Shown: one piece after another, positions 33,249 through 42,338 of the stretch
Layout: the number at the start of each line of letters is the position of its first letter
How positions within the stretch are numbered: position 1 is the stretch's first letter
From: Companilactobacillus baiquanensis
GTDB taxonomy: Bacteria > Bacillota > Bacilli > Lactobacillales > Lactobacillaceae
NCBI RefSeq assembly: GCF_003946605.1
Contig: NZ_RHOQ01000004.1
Span: forward strand, 124,001-188,000
DNA length: 64,000 nt
Direction of reading: 5' to 3'
The notes under the pieces: generated by a model
What the model saw: the letters and a program-made list of their open reading frames with translations, nothing else
What the model was told of the DNA's origin: nothing
Database searches by the model: none
Program-made: the position numbers and the translations under genes

Positions 33249-33290
33249 ATACTTCAATCTCAAAATTATGAGGTTGAAGTATTTTTTATT
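33249..33290. terminator. Terminator of the surface lectin gene
   Basis: The stem AATACTTCAATCTCA with TGAGGTTGAAGTATT has T-tracts on both strands. It lies just after the lectin gene stop. Confidence 0.75.
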
Positions 33291-33302
33291 GTATAACAAT
33301 TT

Positions 33303-35168
33303 TTAACGTAATTTGTTCCAAATCAAGTGACTAATGAATCCTGCAAGTGCAAGCATGCAGATTCCTATACTTACTTGTATAGTTGATGATTTTTCACCTG
33401 TTTGTGGAAATTTATTAGCTGAAATCTTAGAAGATTCCGTTTTGGGTAATCCTTGATTAACCATTACATCATTATCGATTTTATTGTAATTATTGGGATT
33501 ATCTAAATTATTAGTTCCGTCTGGATCAGATGTATCAGGATCCGTTGGGTCTACTGGTTTTTCCGGGTCTATCGGTTTCTCTGGATCTACCGGCTTTTCC
33601 GGATCTACCGGCTTTTCCGGATCTACTGGCTTTTCTGGGTCTACTGGTTTTTCTGGGTCTATTGGCTTTTCCGGATCCACTGGCTTCTCTGGATCTACCG
33701 ACTTATCTTTGCTATAAACAACTGTAAACTCCAAATCCTTACTATCAGAACTGACAGTCTGCAATGCAACCTTCTCTAAATCACTATTAGGAGCATCATT
33801 AGAAATCACCTTATACCCGTCAATATCAGGATTGTCTACTTCTGAAAAACTAGTTTCATTACCTTCGATCCAATGAATATCTTCACTATCGATCGGAGTT
33901 CCATCTTCTCCAATTTCTGGATCTGATTGTCCGACTGAATAGTATTCTTTAATATCTTCAGTCAAAGGATCGGTAACTGTAATAAATGTAATAGGTTTAG
34001 CTATATAGTTGTCTTTTAATTTTTGATCATTCTCATCTAAGTAATGAATGGTCTCATTAACCACTTTTTTACTTACTTGAAAATCAGGTTCATAAACATA
34101 CACTACCGTTCCATTATCACCAGCCTGTGTTAATGTCCCAGTCGTAGGTAAACTTTTATTTCCAGTAATTTTACCGTCATCTAAACGAACAAAACGATAT
34201 CCTGGTATTTGCAATTCATCAGTAGAATATGTACCATTCACAACCGCACCATTTGGATAACTAACTTCGGCCTGGCCTATTTGACGACCAGTTAAATTTA
34301 CGTATTTTACATTTACCGTTGCCGCTTGTTGAAAGTCAAAACTATTCAGCTTAAATTGTTGAAGATTTGTGAAAGCGCCTGTCGATGCGCTGACGATCAT
34401 CGCCATTGCTTCATCGGAGGTAGGAACAGATTTCTCCCAAGTAAGTGTATTACCACTTGCTTGAGTGTAACTTATTGTTAGTGTTCTAGTAGTCCCATCA
34501 TAATTGACCTTAAAATCATGAAATTTCCCGTCTAAATCTTTAGCATCAAGGTCTTTAACCGAATCTAAATCTGTTTCAGCCCACCAGCGATCATAATCTT
34601 TTCCATCAAAAGCCGTAATTTTTTTTAAACTAGTTGTTACGAAACTACCAAATTGTGGATTACTGGGATCACCTGCCCAACCATATCCTGTAGAATCTTC
34701 CGGTAATACTTGTGATCCTGGCAAACCAGCTTGAGGTTGATAAGCATCATTATGCCAAGTATCTAATTTGAATCCTAAGGCATTTATTAAATTTCCAATA
34801 CCTAGATTTCCTCCAGCATTACCTACATCGCTGACATTTCCATTATGAAAAGCAAAACCAATACCATCTGCTCCACCATTAGTCGAGGTTTTACTCCCAA
34901 GATTAACTTGTCCATCAAGTTCAAAGTTAGTATTCATATCAATTTTACTTTTTAATGCAAAATTTCCAACTTTGTTTGTCTTGTCAGGTGTAATTGTGAC
35001 AATACCTGAATCCTTATCGTAAGTGGCAGATCCATTCAAATCAAAATAATCAGAAAAATTATCTTTATTAACATTATCCGCATACACATTACTTGTACTA
35101 AAAAATATACCAACCAAAATAATCACTGCTAATATTCCAATTCGATGATAAAAATGTCTTTTCTTCAT
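33303..35168 (-). CDS. LPXTG-type surface protein with L-type lectin and MucBP-like domains
   Basis: This is a 621-residue secreted, wall-anchored adhesin. I chose ATG 35168 (MKKRHFYHRIG) because the GAGGG site is then 9 nt away. In order: a signal peptide, a bacterial L-type lectin domain (about 35-280, with GGADGIGFAFHNG and ALGFKLDTWHN), MucBP-like repeats (VNVKYVNLTGRQI and ETIHYLDENDQKLKD), eight DPEKP units as a stiff stalk, then sorting signal FPQTGEKSS, a hydrophobic helix and IWNKLR. A second sortase-like LPKTE lies 11 residues earlier. A role in carbohydrate or mucus adhesion is inferred. The AraC gene upstream may regulate it. Confidence 0.85.
   Translation of the reverse strand: MKKRHFYHRIGILAVIILVGIFFSTSNVYADNVNKDNFSDYFDLNGSATYDKDSGIVTITPDKTNKVGNFALKSKIDMNTNFELDGQVNLGSKTSTNGGADGIGFAFHNGNVSDVGNAGGNLGIGNLINALGFKLDTWHNDAYQPQAGLPGSQVLPEDSTGYGWAGDPSNPQFGSFVTTSLKKITAFDGKDYDRWWAETDLDSVKDLDAKDLDGKFHDFKVNYDGTTRTLTISYTQASGNTLTWEKSVPTSDEAMAMIVSASTGAFTNLQQFKLNSFDFQQAATVNVKYVNLTGRQIGQAEVSYPNGAVVNGTYSTDELQIPGYRFVRLDDGKITGNKSLPTTGTLTQAGDNGTVVYVYEPDFQVSKKVVNETIHYLDENDQKLKDNYIAKPITFITVTDPLTEDIKEYYSVGQSDPEIGEDGTPIDSEDIHWIEGNETSFSEVDNPDIDGYKVISNDAPNSDLEKVALQTVSSDSKDLEFTVVYSKDKSVDPEKPVDPEKPIDPEKPVDPEKPVDPEKPVDPEKPVDPEKPIDPEKPVDPTDPDTSDPDGTNNLDNPNNYNKIDNDVMVNQGLPKTESSKISANKFPQTGEKSSTIQVSIGICMLALAGFISHLIWNKLR
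33555..33698 (-). repeat. Eight tandem 18-bp repeats encoding (V/I)DPEKP
   Basis: Eight consecutive 18-bp units with codon-level variation encode a Pro-rich stalk next to the wall anchor. Copy number is expected to vary between strains by slippage or recombination. Confidence 0.9.
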
Positions 35169-35297
35169 GTTCATATCCCTCAACTAAACTTAATAAACTC
35201 ACTTTTCTTTTTACTAAAAATGAGTATATAGATTTAGAATTAGGAAAAACGATGATTTGTACAAAAATAAAAAAAGATGACGTAAAAAATACAAGCA

Positions 35298-36059
35298 CTA
35301 ATCAATTTCGCTATTGATTTGACGATACTCTAGCGGAGTCATTCCAATTTCTCTTTTAAATCGTCGAGAAAAATCAGCAGCATCATAAAAGTTTAACTGT
35401 TTAGAAATTTGACGAATTGAATCTTTAGTCGTTAACAAAATCTGTTGAGCTTCTTGAATTCTCTTTGCATTGATATAATCACGAATCGACATTTGCATTT
35501 CCGTATTAAAACCTTGCTGAACAACTTTTGTATTACAACGATTAGTAACATGTTCCAGCACTTTTTTAACAGTTAGTTTCTCTTGCAAATGTGAATTAAC
35601 ATAATAAATTACATCCAAAGTGGATTCTAAATTACTAGAATAAGATAATCCGTCTTTTTTAGTAAGCTCTCCAAAATCATTCACAATTTTTTCCATCATT
35701 GGAATATATTTTCTTTGAGTTATCGGAATATTCAACAATTCTTGATGATATTGTGTTCGTAATTGAATAAAATCATAAATCTCAACATGATTCTGGATTC
35801 CTTCAAAAGACAAAATATCTACTAGAGCGTGTAATTGAGCCTTTTTCTCATCAGCAGTCAATTTATTTAATAACATCTTTGCTCGAGATAAATTATCTTG
35901 TGCAAATTCAATTCCCTCTTTTATTCTGCCAGCACGGTAAAAGCGAATAAAATCTCTCTCGACGTATCCAATTAAAATAAAAGCCTTATCCGTCTGATTA
36001 CGCTCTGTATAAGACCGCATAGAATCTAAATATTGCGTATATTGTAAATCATGTATCAC
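35298..36059 (-). CDS. AraC family transcriptional regulator
   Basis: This 253-residue protein has a C-terminal AraC/XylS double HTH (about 155-250: VKKVLEHVTNRCNTKVVQQGF, MSIRDYINAKRIQEAQQIL, then IRQISKQLNFYDAADFSRRFKREIGMTPLEYRQ). The N-terminal 150 residues are helical and carry no cupin or known sensor motif. The start is GTG 36059 with SD GGAGGAG 7 nt upstream. Its stop is about 130 bp before the surface lectin gene on the same strand, so the lectin is a plausible target. Confidence 0.88.
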   Translation of the reverse strand: MIHDLQYTQYLDSMRSYTERNQTDKAFILIGYVERDFIRFYRAGRIKEGIEFAQDNLSRAKMLLNKLTADEKKAQLHALVDILSFEGIQNHVEIYDFIQLRTQYHQELLNIPITQRKYIPMMEKIVNDFGELTKKDGLSYSSNLESTLDVIYYVNSHLQEKLTVKKVLEHVTNRCNTKVVQQGFNTEMQMSIRDYINAKRIQEAQQILLTTKDSIRQISKQLNFYDAADFSRRFKREIGMTPLEYRQINSEID

Positions 36060-36157
36060 AATAACTCCTCCAAAATATTAGGTTGCCCCCAACCAAGAAG
36101 TTATCCTATCAAAAAAAAGTTTATAAATCCATTTATGTACTCTCAATAGCAAAAAAA

Positions 36158-36188
36158 GGACATAAAAAAACCTCGTCTCACGACGAGG
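36158..36188 (-). terminator. Terminator for leftward transcription
   Basis: CCTCGTC (36171-36177) and GACGAGG (36182-36188) are followed on the minus strand by seven T. It is the first terminator after mvaS in that direction, about 385 bp away. Confidence 0.75.
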
Positions 36189-36541
36189 CATTTTTGAGGT
36201 GGTAAGATGAAATCTCTACTGCAGTTTTCATCAAATACATCTATCAAAAATATATACATAAGTGAATCATACTACGTAAAACAAATCTTACTACACTACG
36301 TGTTCTTTGTTTAAAAATTGGATCCTAGCAAATCATGTATTGAGCTTGCGCGACTACTATATTATTAAGTCGATTTTATGTTAACTTTTGTTGCTAGTTC
36401 CAAAATGCCTTTGTACCGTACTACTCTTATAATTCTGTGCTCTCTAATCCTACCATCTCCTTAATGGAAATGAATAAAACTCTGTCTAGCATGAAAATTA
36501 TGGGGCTACAGTTCTTGGCATTTCATCTTTACCACGTCTTT
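36189..36541. other. Intergenic stretch between terminator and mvaS promoter-like site
   Basis: No clear gene is present. A possible plus-strand ORF of 35 codons (36207-36314) has a close GAGGTGG site but no recognisable product. On the minus strand the region would form a roughly 350-nt transcript from the promoter at 36570-36542 to the terminator at 36188-36158, without a convincing ORF, so it may be a non-coding RNA or a long 3' tail. Confidence 0.35.
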
Positions 36542-36570
36542 AATATACCATTGTCGGAAAACGTTTACAA
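36542..36570 (-). promoter_or_regulatory. Minus-strand promoter overlapped by cre-like site
   Basis: On the minus strand TTGTAA (36570-36565), 17 bp, TATATT (36547-36542). TTGTAAACGTTTTCC (36570-36556) matches the CcpA cre consensus at 14 of 15 positions and overlaps the -35 box. It points away from mvaS, into the gene-free stretch. Confidence 0.5.
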
Positions 36571-36572
36571 GA

Positions 36573-37727
36573 TTAATGATCCATCTTTTTGTATAATCTT
36601 TCACTTTCTTTTATCTCTCGTAAGTAAAACTTATCCAATACGTCTGTATCCCTTGTAATATAGCCGTTAGCCGGACTTTCGTTAAAAATGTTTTCATATT
36701 CTGAAATACTTATTTTTTCACGATTTTTTAAAACTTTCTTAATTTTTTCACTATCTAAATTATTTTTAAATTCCGGCTGAATAGTTGCACTGTAAAGTTC
36801 GCCTACTGCTCCAGAACCATAGCTGAATAAAAGTATTTTTTCATTATCTTTGGGGTCACCATTGATCAAATAAGAAATCAAAGCTAAGTAAAGTGATCCC
36901 GTATAAAGATTACCTACTTCTCTACCCATTTGGACACTACTTTGATAGTTTTTGGAGAGTGAATCAAATTTATCAGGATCAATTTGATCTTTTAATGTTT
37001 TTAGTGCCTTCATCCCCATTTTGGTATATGGAACATGAAAGAGCATTGTGTCAAAATCATCCACACTTTGGTTAAAATCGTTTTGGTATTTTTTCCAAAG
37101 TTCGCTAAAGAATTCCACATAAATTTGATTAGAGAATTTCCCTCTAGCAAAAGCGGTCTTAGAAAAAGTTGGACGCCAAAAATCACCAACATTTTTAGTC
37201 ATATATACTTCTTCATGATCAAATTTTAAAATTTTAGGATCTTGGCTAACTAACATTGCCACAGCTCCAGCTCCTTGAGTGACTTCTCCAGGTGTGTTGA
37301 TACCATATCTAGCAATATCACTGGCAATAACTAAAGCTTTTTTATCAGGATTTAATGCTACAAACCCTTCAGCCATCTTTAATCCGGCCGTAGCTCCATA
37401 ACAAGCTTCTTTGATCTCAAAAGAACGAATATTTTCTGGTAGATCTAAGAGATCAACTAAAAAAGTTGCAACTGCTTTGGACTCATCAACACTACTTTCT
37501 GTTCCAACGATCACTAAACCAATATTGTCATCTTTAGAAATAATCTGGTCCGCTGCTTCAGCCGCCATTGTGACACTATCTTGATATTCTAAAGGAACTG
37601 CCTGCTTACTTTGTCCGATCCCAATCGTAAATTTATCCGGATCTACTTTTCTAGCTTTAGCTAATTCTACAATATCAATATATTTCTTTGGTGTATAAAA
37701 ACCAATTTTATCAATACCTATATCCAT
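36573..37727 (-). CDS. mvaS: Hydroxymethylglutaryl-CoA synthase
   Basis: This 384-residue mevalonate pathway enzyme condenses acetyl-CoA with acetoacetyl-CoA to HMG-CoA. Catalytic E77 (GTESSVDESK), C109 (KEACYGATAGL) and the His of FHVPYTKMG are present, as in bacterial HMG-CoA synthases. Its start codon shares a base with the stop of mvaA (37727), so synthesis is coupled. Together with the reductase and thiolase upstream it makes mevalonate for isoprenoids. Its lower mevalonate kinases are not in the window. Confidence 0.95.
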   Translation of the reverse strand: MDIGIDKIGFYTPKKYIDIVELAKARKVDPDKFTIGIGQSKQAVPLEYQDSVTMAAEAADQIISKDDNIGLVIVGTESSVDESKAVATFLVDLLDLPENIRSFEIKEACYGATAGLKMAEGFVALNPDKKALVIASDIARYGINTPGEVTQGAGAVAMLVSQDPKILKFDHEEVYMTKNVGDFWRPTFSKTAFARGKFSNQIYVEFFSELWKKYQNDFNQSVDDFDTMLFHVPYTKMGMKALKTLKDQIDPDKFDSLSKNYQSSVQMGREVGNLYTGSLYLALISYLINGDPKDNEKILLFSYGSGAVGELYSATIQPEFKNNLDSEKIKKVLKNREKISISEYENIFNESPANGYITRDTDVLDKFYLREIKESERLYKKMDH

Positions 37728-38959
37728 TAATTGTTCCTCAATTCCGACAAAATCTCTTTTGCATATTCTAAAGAATATTTTTTTGTTTGATTTAATTTTT
37801 GAGCTACAAGTTTTATCTCTTCGTCAACTGCACCAGCAGATATCGCCAAAGATTTACTTTGCAGACTCATGTGACCAGCCTGAATACCTGTTGTTACTAA
37901 TGCTCTTAACGCTGATAAATTATTTGCTAGTCCAACTGCCCCAATAACTGATTGTAGTTGCTGGCTATTACTTATTTGCATGATCTGTAAACTTATTTTA
38001 GCCATTGGTAAAGCACTGATCGCACCACCAACACTGCCGACTTCGATCGGCATTTTTAATTTTCCAACTAAAGTATTATCAACTATTTCCCAATCACTAA
38101 AGGGTTGATAATGTTCATAATAACTATGAGCAGCAGCCTCTTGAGCTCGAAAATCATTACCCGTAGCAATCAAAACTGCATCAATTCCATTCATAATTCC
38201 TTTATTATGCGTGATAGCTCTTTTAGTAGAAGCTTTTGCAAAATCAGTCAACTTAACGATTCTTTGAGCGACTTCTTGTCCAGACATAGTCTTAGTAGCC
38301 AATTCGTCAAAACTAACTTTACCTTTAACCGTGATAACCTGATCAACACCGCTATTAGATAAAATACAACATAAAATGTCTCCAGAAATATCTTCCGAAA
38401 TTTCATGAGCCACTTTTTCTAAAATAGAATTAACAATGTTAGCGCCCATTGCATCAACTGTGTTGATTTTTAAATCAATTTCAAAAAAATTGCCATTTTG
38501 AACAAATTCAATATCTACCACTCCGCCACCGCGCCTGATCAAACTAGGACGAACTTTTTTTGATATTTCTAAAATACGCTCTTTTGAAGCAGTTAACTTT
38601 GAAATATCAACTGATATTAAATTTTCTAAAACTATTTGTCCGGTTACGATCCTTTGACTTGGTTCAGTAGTAAAACCGCCACTATTTTTAATTCTTTTAG
38701 CACCGTTTGAGGCTGCAGCTACGACTGAAGGTTCTTCTATTGACATTGGTACTAGATATTCTTTCCCATCAACTAAGAAGTCAGTAGCAAAACCATATGG
38801 CAAACCAAACAAGCCAATTTGGTTTTCACTTAAACTATCTGACAGCTGTTCAGATACAGGTTGTCTTTTTGAGAGAAAATCGGCTTGTTCTTTTGTGATA
38901 AGTTTTTTGGATAGTAAATATTCAATTCTTTGTTCATCATTCATTTGATAAATTTTCAT
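37727..38959 (-). CDS. mvaA: Hydroxymethylglutaryl-CoA reductase, class II
   Basis: This 410-residue enzyme reduces HMG-CoA to mevalonate. I chose ATG 38959, which overlaps the thiolase stop (ATGA) and has GGGAG about 10 nt upstream; longer frames overlap the thiolase gene further. Motifs are the catalytic Glu region VLENLISVDI, DAMGANIVN, the Lys of THNKGIMNGIDAV, and GNDFRAQEAAAHSYY. The cofactor segment VGGAISALPMAK is of class II type. It forms an operon of thiolase, mvaA and mvaS with no gaps. Confidence 0.94.
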   Translation of the reverse strand: MKIYQMNDEQRIEYLLSKKLITKEQADFLSKRQPVSEQLSDSLSENQIGLFGLPYGFATDFLVDGKEYLVPMSIEEPSVVAAASNGAKRIKNSGGFTTEPSQRIVTGQIVLENLISVDISKLTASKERILEISKKVRPSLIRRGGGVVDIEFVQNGNFFEIDLKINTVDAMGANIVNSILEKVAHEISEDISGDILCCILSNSGVDQVITVKGKVSFDELATKTMSGQEVAQRIVKLTDFAKASTKRAITHNKGIMNGIDAVLIATGNDFRAQEAAAHSYYEHYQPFSDWEIVDNTLVGKLKMPIEVGSVGGAISALPMAKISLQIMQISNSQQLQSVIGAVGLANNLSALRALVTTGIQAGHMSLQSKSLAISAGAVDEEIKLVAQKLNQTKKYSLEYAKEILSELRNN

Positions 38960-40110
38960 ACCAATTTGACTCCCATTGCCATGCCCATACCGCCACCAAT
39001 GCATAATGATGCCAGACCAGTAGATTTATTCTCTGTTCTAAGTGAGTTTAGCAAAGTTACGATCATTCGTGCTCCAGTTGCTCCTAGAGGATGTCCTAAA
39101 GCAATCGCACCACCATAAATATTAAGTTTATCACCGGAAATATTTAAATCTCTAGCTACGGCAATTGTCGGTGCAGCAAAGGCCTCATTGATCTCGATCA
39201 AATCAAAGTCATTTATATTTTGATTGAATTTATCTTGATACTTATTTATAGCGTAGTATGGTGCATAACCCATATAATTGGGATTTATTCCAACTTCAGT
39301 ATAGCCGGTAATTTTAGCCACATATTTTAAGCCTAATTCATCAGCTTTACTTTTTTTCATCATAATTAAAGCGGCACCACCGTCATTTAAAGGTGACGAA
39401 TTACCGGCAGTAACAGTACCATTCTCTTCAAATGCTGGTTTTAACTTCGCCATTTTTTCTAAAGTAGTGTCACTTCTAACTGACTGGTCGGTTGCAACCA
39501 TTTTTCCATCTACTTCAATCGGCAAAATTTCTTGAGCTAATTTTTCTTGAGATTTAAGGGCACTTTGATGAGAATTCAAAGAATATTCATCTTGTGCCTG
39601 GCGGGTAACAGCGTATTTTTGTGCAACATTTTCGGCTGTCATTCCCATTGGCTGATGATTGAATGCATCATCTAAACCATCTTGGAATAGTGTATCTCCT
39701 AAAGTTTTATCTGCTTCTAATTTGCCAACTCTCTTAGCGTAAAAAGGAGCATTAGACATGCTTTCAACACCACCAGCGACGACAATTTCCGCATCGCCTA
39801 GTAACAAAGCATTAGTAGCAGCGTGAACTGCTTTCATACCTGAACCACAAACTTGATTAACAGTCATAGCTGTTGATTCAACCTTTGCCCCCGAATTCAG
39901 AGCAATTTGACGTGCAACATTTTGACCGGAACCGGCTTGATAAACATTTCCAAAAATAAATTGATCTATTATTTGAGGATCAAGTTGGTTTTTTTCAAGT
40001 AATTGTTTAACTAATTGGGTACCTAAATCTACAGCACTCAAACTGGCAAATTGTCCACGAAATTTACCTATCGCTGTTCTTTTAGCATCAATTATTACAA
40101 TCGAATCCAT
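38956..40110 (-). CDS. Acetyl-CoA C-acetyltransferase (thiolase)
   Basis: This 384-residue biosynthetic thiolase joins two acetyl-CoA to acetoacetyl-CoA, the entry step of the mevalonate operon. The acyl-accepting Cys is C88 (NQVCGSGMKAV); the His motif NEAFAAP, GGAIALGHPLGATGAR and the second Cys SLCIGGGMGMAM are all present. SD GAGAGGATAT precedes ATG 40110. It is the first gene of the operon with mvaA and mvaS and is divergent from a small unknown gene. Confidence 0.94.
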   Translation of the reverse strand: MDSIVIIDAKRTAIGKFRGQFASLSAVDLGTQLVKQLLEKNQLDPQIIDQFIFGNVYQAGSGQNVARQIALNSGAKVESTAMTVNQVCGSGMKAVHAATNALLLGDAEIVVAGGVESMSNAPFYAKRVGKLEADKTLGDTLFQDGLDDAFNHQPMGMTAENVAQKYAVTRQAQDEYSLNSHQSALKSQEKLAQEILPIEVDGKMVATDQSVRSDTTLEKMAKLKPAFEENGTVTAGNSSPLNDGGAALIMMKKSKADELGLKYVAKITGYTEVGINPNYMGYAPYYAINKYQDKFNQNINDFDLIEINEAFAAPTIAVARDLNISGDKLNIYGGAIALGHPLGATGARMIVTLLNSLRTENKSTGLASLCIGGGMGMAMGVKLV

Positions 40111-40201
40111 AATTCATATCCTCTCTGGTAAAATAGCCTTAAAATTAAATAATAGTTTATCTGGAAATTAAAAACAATAAAAATGCAAGGTGGTGTTTTC
40201 G

Positions 40202-40486
40202 ATGCGTGTTATCGATTTAATTTTATTATTGAGTGATTTTAACAAGAATAATCGTATTTTAATTGAAAATTCACCAGATAATTTAGCTGTCGTTGATGTT
40301 AATTCAAACAACAATCAAATAGTTCTCGAAACATCATCAAAGTTGAATGGTCTCAAAAATTGGGAATTTATTTTGATGATCAATAAACCTGAATTTTATT
40401 CTTTACCAGTCTTCTTTACTCACAAAAAAAATCACCAACAACTCTTTGGATTTAGGGTTGCTGGTGATCAGCTTTTATTAGGCTAG
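40202..40486 (+). CDS. Hypothetical protein, 94 aa
   Basis: I take ATG 40202 as the start because AGGTGG lies 8 nt before it; a GTG pair further upstream overlaps that site. The product is a soluble mixed alpha/beta protein rich in Asn ([13 protein letters not shown]), starting [13 protein letters not shown] and ending [13 protein letters not shown] do not recognise it. It stands alone, divergent from the thiolase operon and convergent with galU (4-nt overlap of ends). It is accepted as coding for its good start and tight fit between genes. Confidence 0.6.
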   Translation: MRVIDLILLLSDFNKNNRILIENSPDNLAVVDVNSNNNQIVLETSSKLNGLKNWEFILMINKPEFYSLPVFFTHKKNHQQLFGFRVAGDQLLLG

Positions 40487-41379
40487 TTTTTCTTATTTTT
40501 TGGTTGTAATTTCTTACTTAAATCAAGAATATATTGTGTTAACTCATCCTTTACTTCTGGATGTGTCAAACCATATTCGATATTAGTTTTAACGTAACCA
40601 AATTTATTACCAACATCATATCTTTGACCCTTGAATTCATGAGCAAAGACACGTTGGGTTTTGTTCATACGATCAATTGCATCTGTTAATTGAATTTCAT
40701 TACCTGCACCTGGTTTTTGAGTGCTTAACAAATCAAAAATTTCAGGTGTTAACAAGTAACGTCCAATAATTGCTAAATTACTTGGTGCATCTTCAACCTT
40801 AGGCTTTTCAACAAAGTTCTTCACATTATAAAGACCTGGTGCTTGTTCACCTTCAGGATCGATGACACCGTATTTAGAAACATCTTTTTCAGGGACTCTC
40901 ATTACAGCAATAGTTGAAGCATGAGTTTTTTCATAGTCTTCAATCAATTGTTTTGTCAAAGGCACTTTATCTTGCATTAAATCATCACCTAACATAACGA
41001 TGAAAGGCTCGTCTGAAATAAATGAACGTGCTTGAGCCACAGCGTCACCAAGCCCATTTGGATGTGCTTGACGGCTGTAATATAAGTTAACGCCTAAATC
41101 AGTTGTATCTTGAACAACTTTTAATAATTCGGTTTTATTTTTAGATGCCAAGTTTTGCTCTAATTCGGGAACAGAATCAAAATGATCTTCGATCGAACGC
41201 TTATTTTTACCAGTGATGATTAAAATATCTTCAATTCCTGAAGCCTTAGCTTCTTCAACTATGAACTGAATAGTTGGTTTATCAACAATAGGAAGCATTT
41301 CCTTTGCTAATGCTTTTGTTGCTGGTAAAAATCTTGTTCCTAATCCTGCAGCTGGAATAATAGCTTTTCTGACTTTCAT
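40483..41379 (-). CDS. galU: UTP-glucose-1-phosphate uridylyltransferase
   Basis: This 298-residue enzyme makes UDP-glucose for wall polymers, glycolipids and galactose use. It has the N-terminal nucleotide motif [22 protein letters not shown], the DKPTIQF and EDHFD segments, [12 protein letters not shown], and [28 protein letters not shown] lies 7 nt before ATG 41379. It follows the YihY-type gene with a 3-bp gap, so the two are in one transcript, with map further upstream. Confidence 0.95.
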   Translation of the reverse strand: MKVRKAIIPAAGLGTRFLPATKALAKEMLPIVDKPTIQFIVEEAKASGIEDILIITGKNKRSIEDHFDSVPELEQNLASKNKTELLKVVQDTTDLGVNLYYSRQAHPNGLGDAVAQARSFISDEPFIVMLGDDLMQDKVPLTKQLIEDYEKTHASTIAVMRVPEKDVSKYGVIDPEGEQAPGLYNVKNFVEKPKVEDAPSNLAIIGRYLLTPEIFDLLSTQKPGAGNEIQLTDAIDRMNKTQRVFAHEFKGQRYDVGNKFGYVKTNIEYGLTHPEVKDELTQYILDLSKKLQPKNKKN

Positions 41380-41382
41380 TAC

Positions 41383-42327
41383 TTATCTCCTTTTTTCGTG
41401 TAACCTTAAATAACTTGTGAGTTTACCAGTATTCTTAATAACAGAACCTTCGCTGGCTTCAGCGAAACCAACATTGATTGCATTTCCAAATAAGAATATC
41501 GTCACTGACATATTAACCCACAACAAGAAAACAATAATTGCACCGATAGCACCATAATTATCCCAAGCTGATCCAAAATACTTTAAATAGTAAGAAAACA
41601 GCTGTGAGACTGCTAACATGCCAACAGAAGCAATTACTGTTCCTAATAATACATAATGAACCTTAAGACGAACATTAGGTAAAAAATAAAATAAAGCAAA
41701 GACGATCAAGAACATTATAACAATAGCCAAGGGCCATTTCCACGTACTAAAAGCATCTAAAAATCCTGAATCTATCCCTAACAAGGGAACAATCCAGTTT
41801 AAAAATATTTGTCCAAAAGTAAAGATCACAATAACTACTACGGCGACAAACATTAAAGCAAAGGTCATAATAAATGCCAGCATTCTACGAATAATATAAT
41901 TCAAAAATGTCTGCTCAACAAAGATACTATTAATATCTAATCCATATGACTCGTTCATCGACATTTGAGCCGTGTTTAACCCTCTCGAAATTGCCCATAA
42001 AGCTAAAATAATACCGGCAGACAATATTCCTTTATTAGAACTTGTCAAAACTTTTTCGATCGTGGGTATTAAATAACTATGCAGATCTTTAGGCAAAATA
42101 AATTCAATATATCCAACTACTGATTTTCGATCAAGATGCAAGAGTGGAATCAGGTTCCCTACAATGATGACGGCTGGAAACAGTGATAACAAAATATAAT
42201 ATGTTACAGCTTTTGAAGCCATAGGTATATTAGTATTCCCCATCGCTTCGGCAATACATTTAACAAACCCGATAAATTTATCTTTAATGGAGATGGGTTG
42301 TTTAAAAATTGGTGTATTGTCTTCCAT
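41383..42327 (-). CDS. YihY/BrkB family membrane protein
   Basis: This 314-residue protein has about six membrane spans and the YihY/UPF0761 pattern (SKAVTYYILLSLFPAVIIVGNL, ISRGLNTAQMSMNESYGL, IGAIIVFLLWVNMSVTIFLFGN). The family was once called ribonuclease BN but is not a nuclease; its role in the envelope is unsettled. It lies between map and galU on the same strand, 11 bp after map and 3 bp before galU. SD GGAGAG precedes the ATG. Confidence 0.9.
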   Translation of the reverse strand: MEDNTPIFKQPISIKDKFIGFVKCIAEAMGNTNIPMASKAVTYYILLSLFPAVIIVGNLIPLLHLDRKSVVGYIEFILPKDLHSYLIPTIEKVLTSSNKGILSAGIILALWAISRGLNTAQMSMNESYGLDINSIFVEQTFLNYIIRRMLAFIMTFALMFVAVVVIVIFTFGQIFLNWIVPLLGIDSGFLDAFSTWKWPLAIVIMFLIVFALFYFLPNVRLKVHYVLLGTVIASVGMLAVSQLFSYYLKYFGSAWDNYGAIGAIIVFLLWVNMSVTIFLFGNAINVGFAEASEGSVIKNTGKLTSYLRLHEKRR

Positions 42328-42338
42328 TTAACTCTCCA

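Noticed and set aside
33493-33727. Gly/Ser/Phe repeat ORFs on the plus strand
   Set aside because: They are the antisense reading of the DPEKP repeats of the lectin gene.
36437-36658. 73-codon plus-strand ORF
   Set aside because: It overlaps the 3' end of mvaS in antisense, has no SD and no protein-like pattern.
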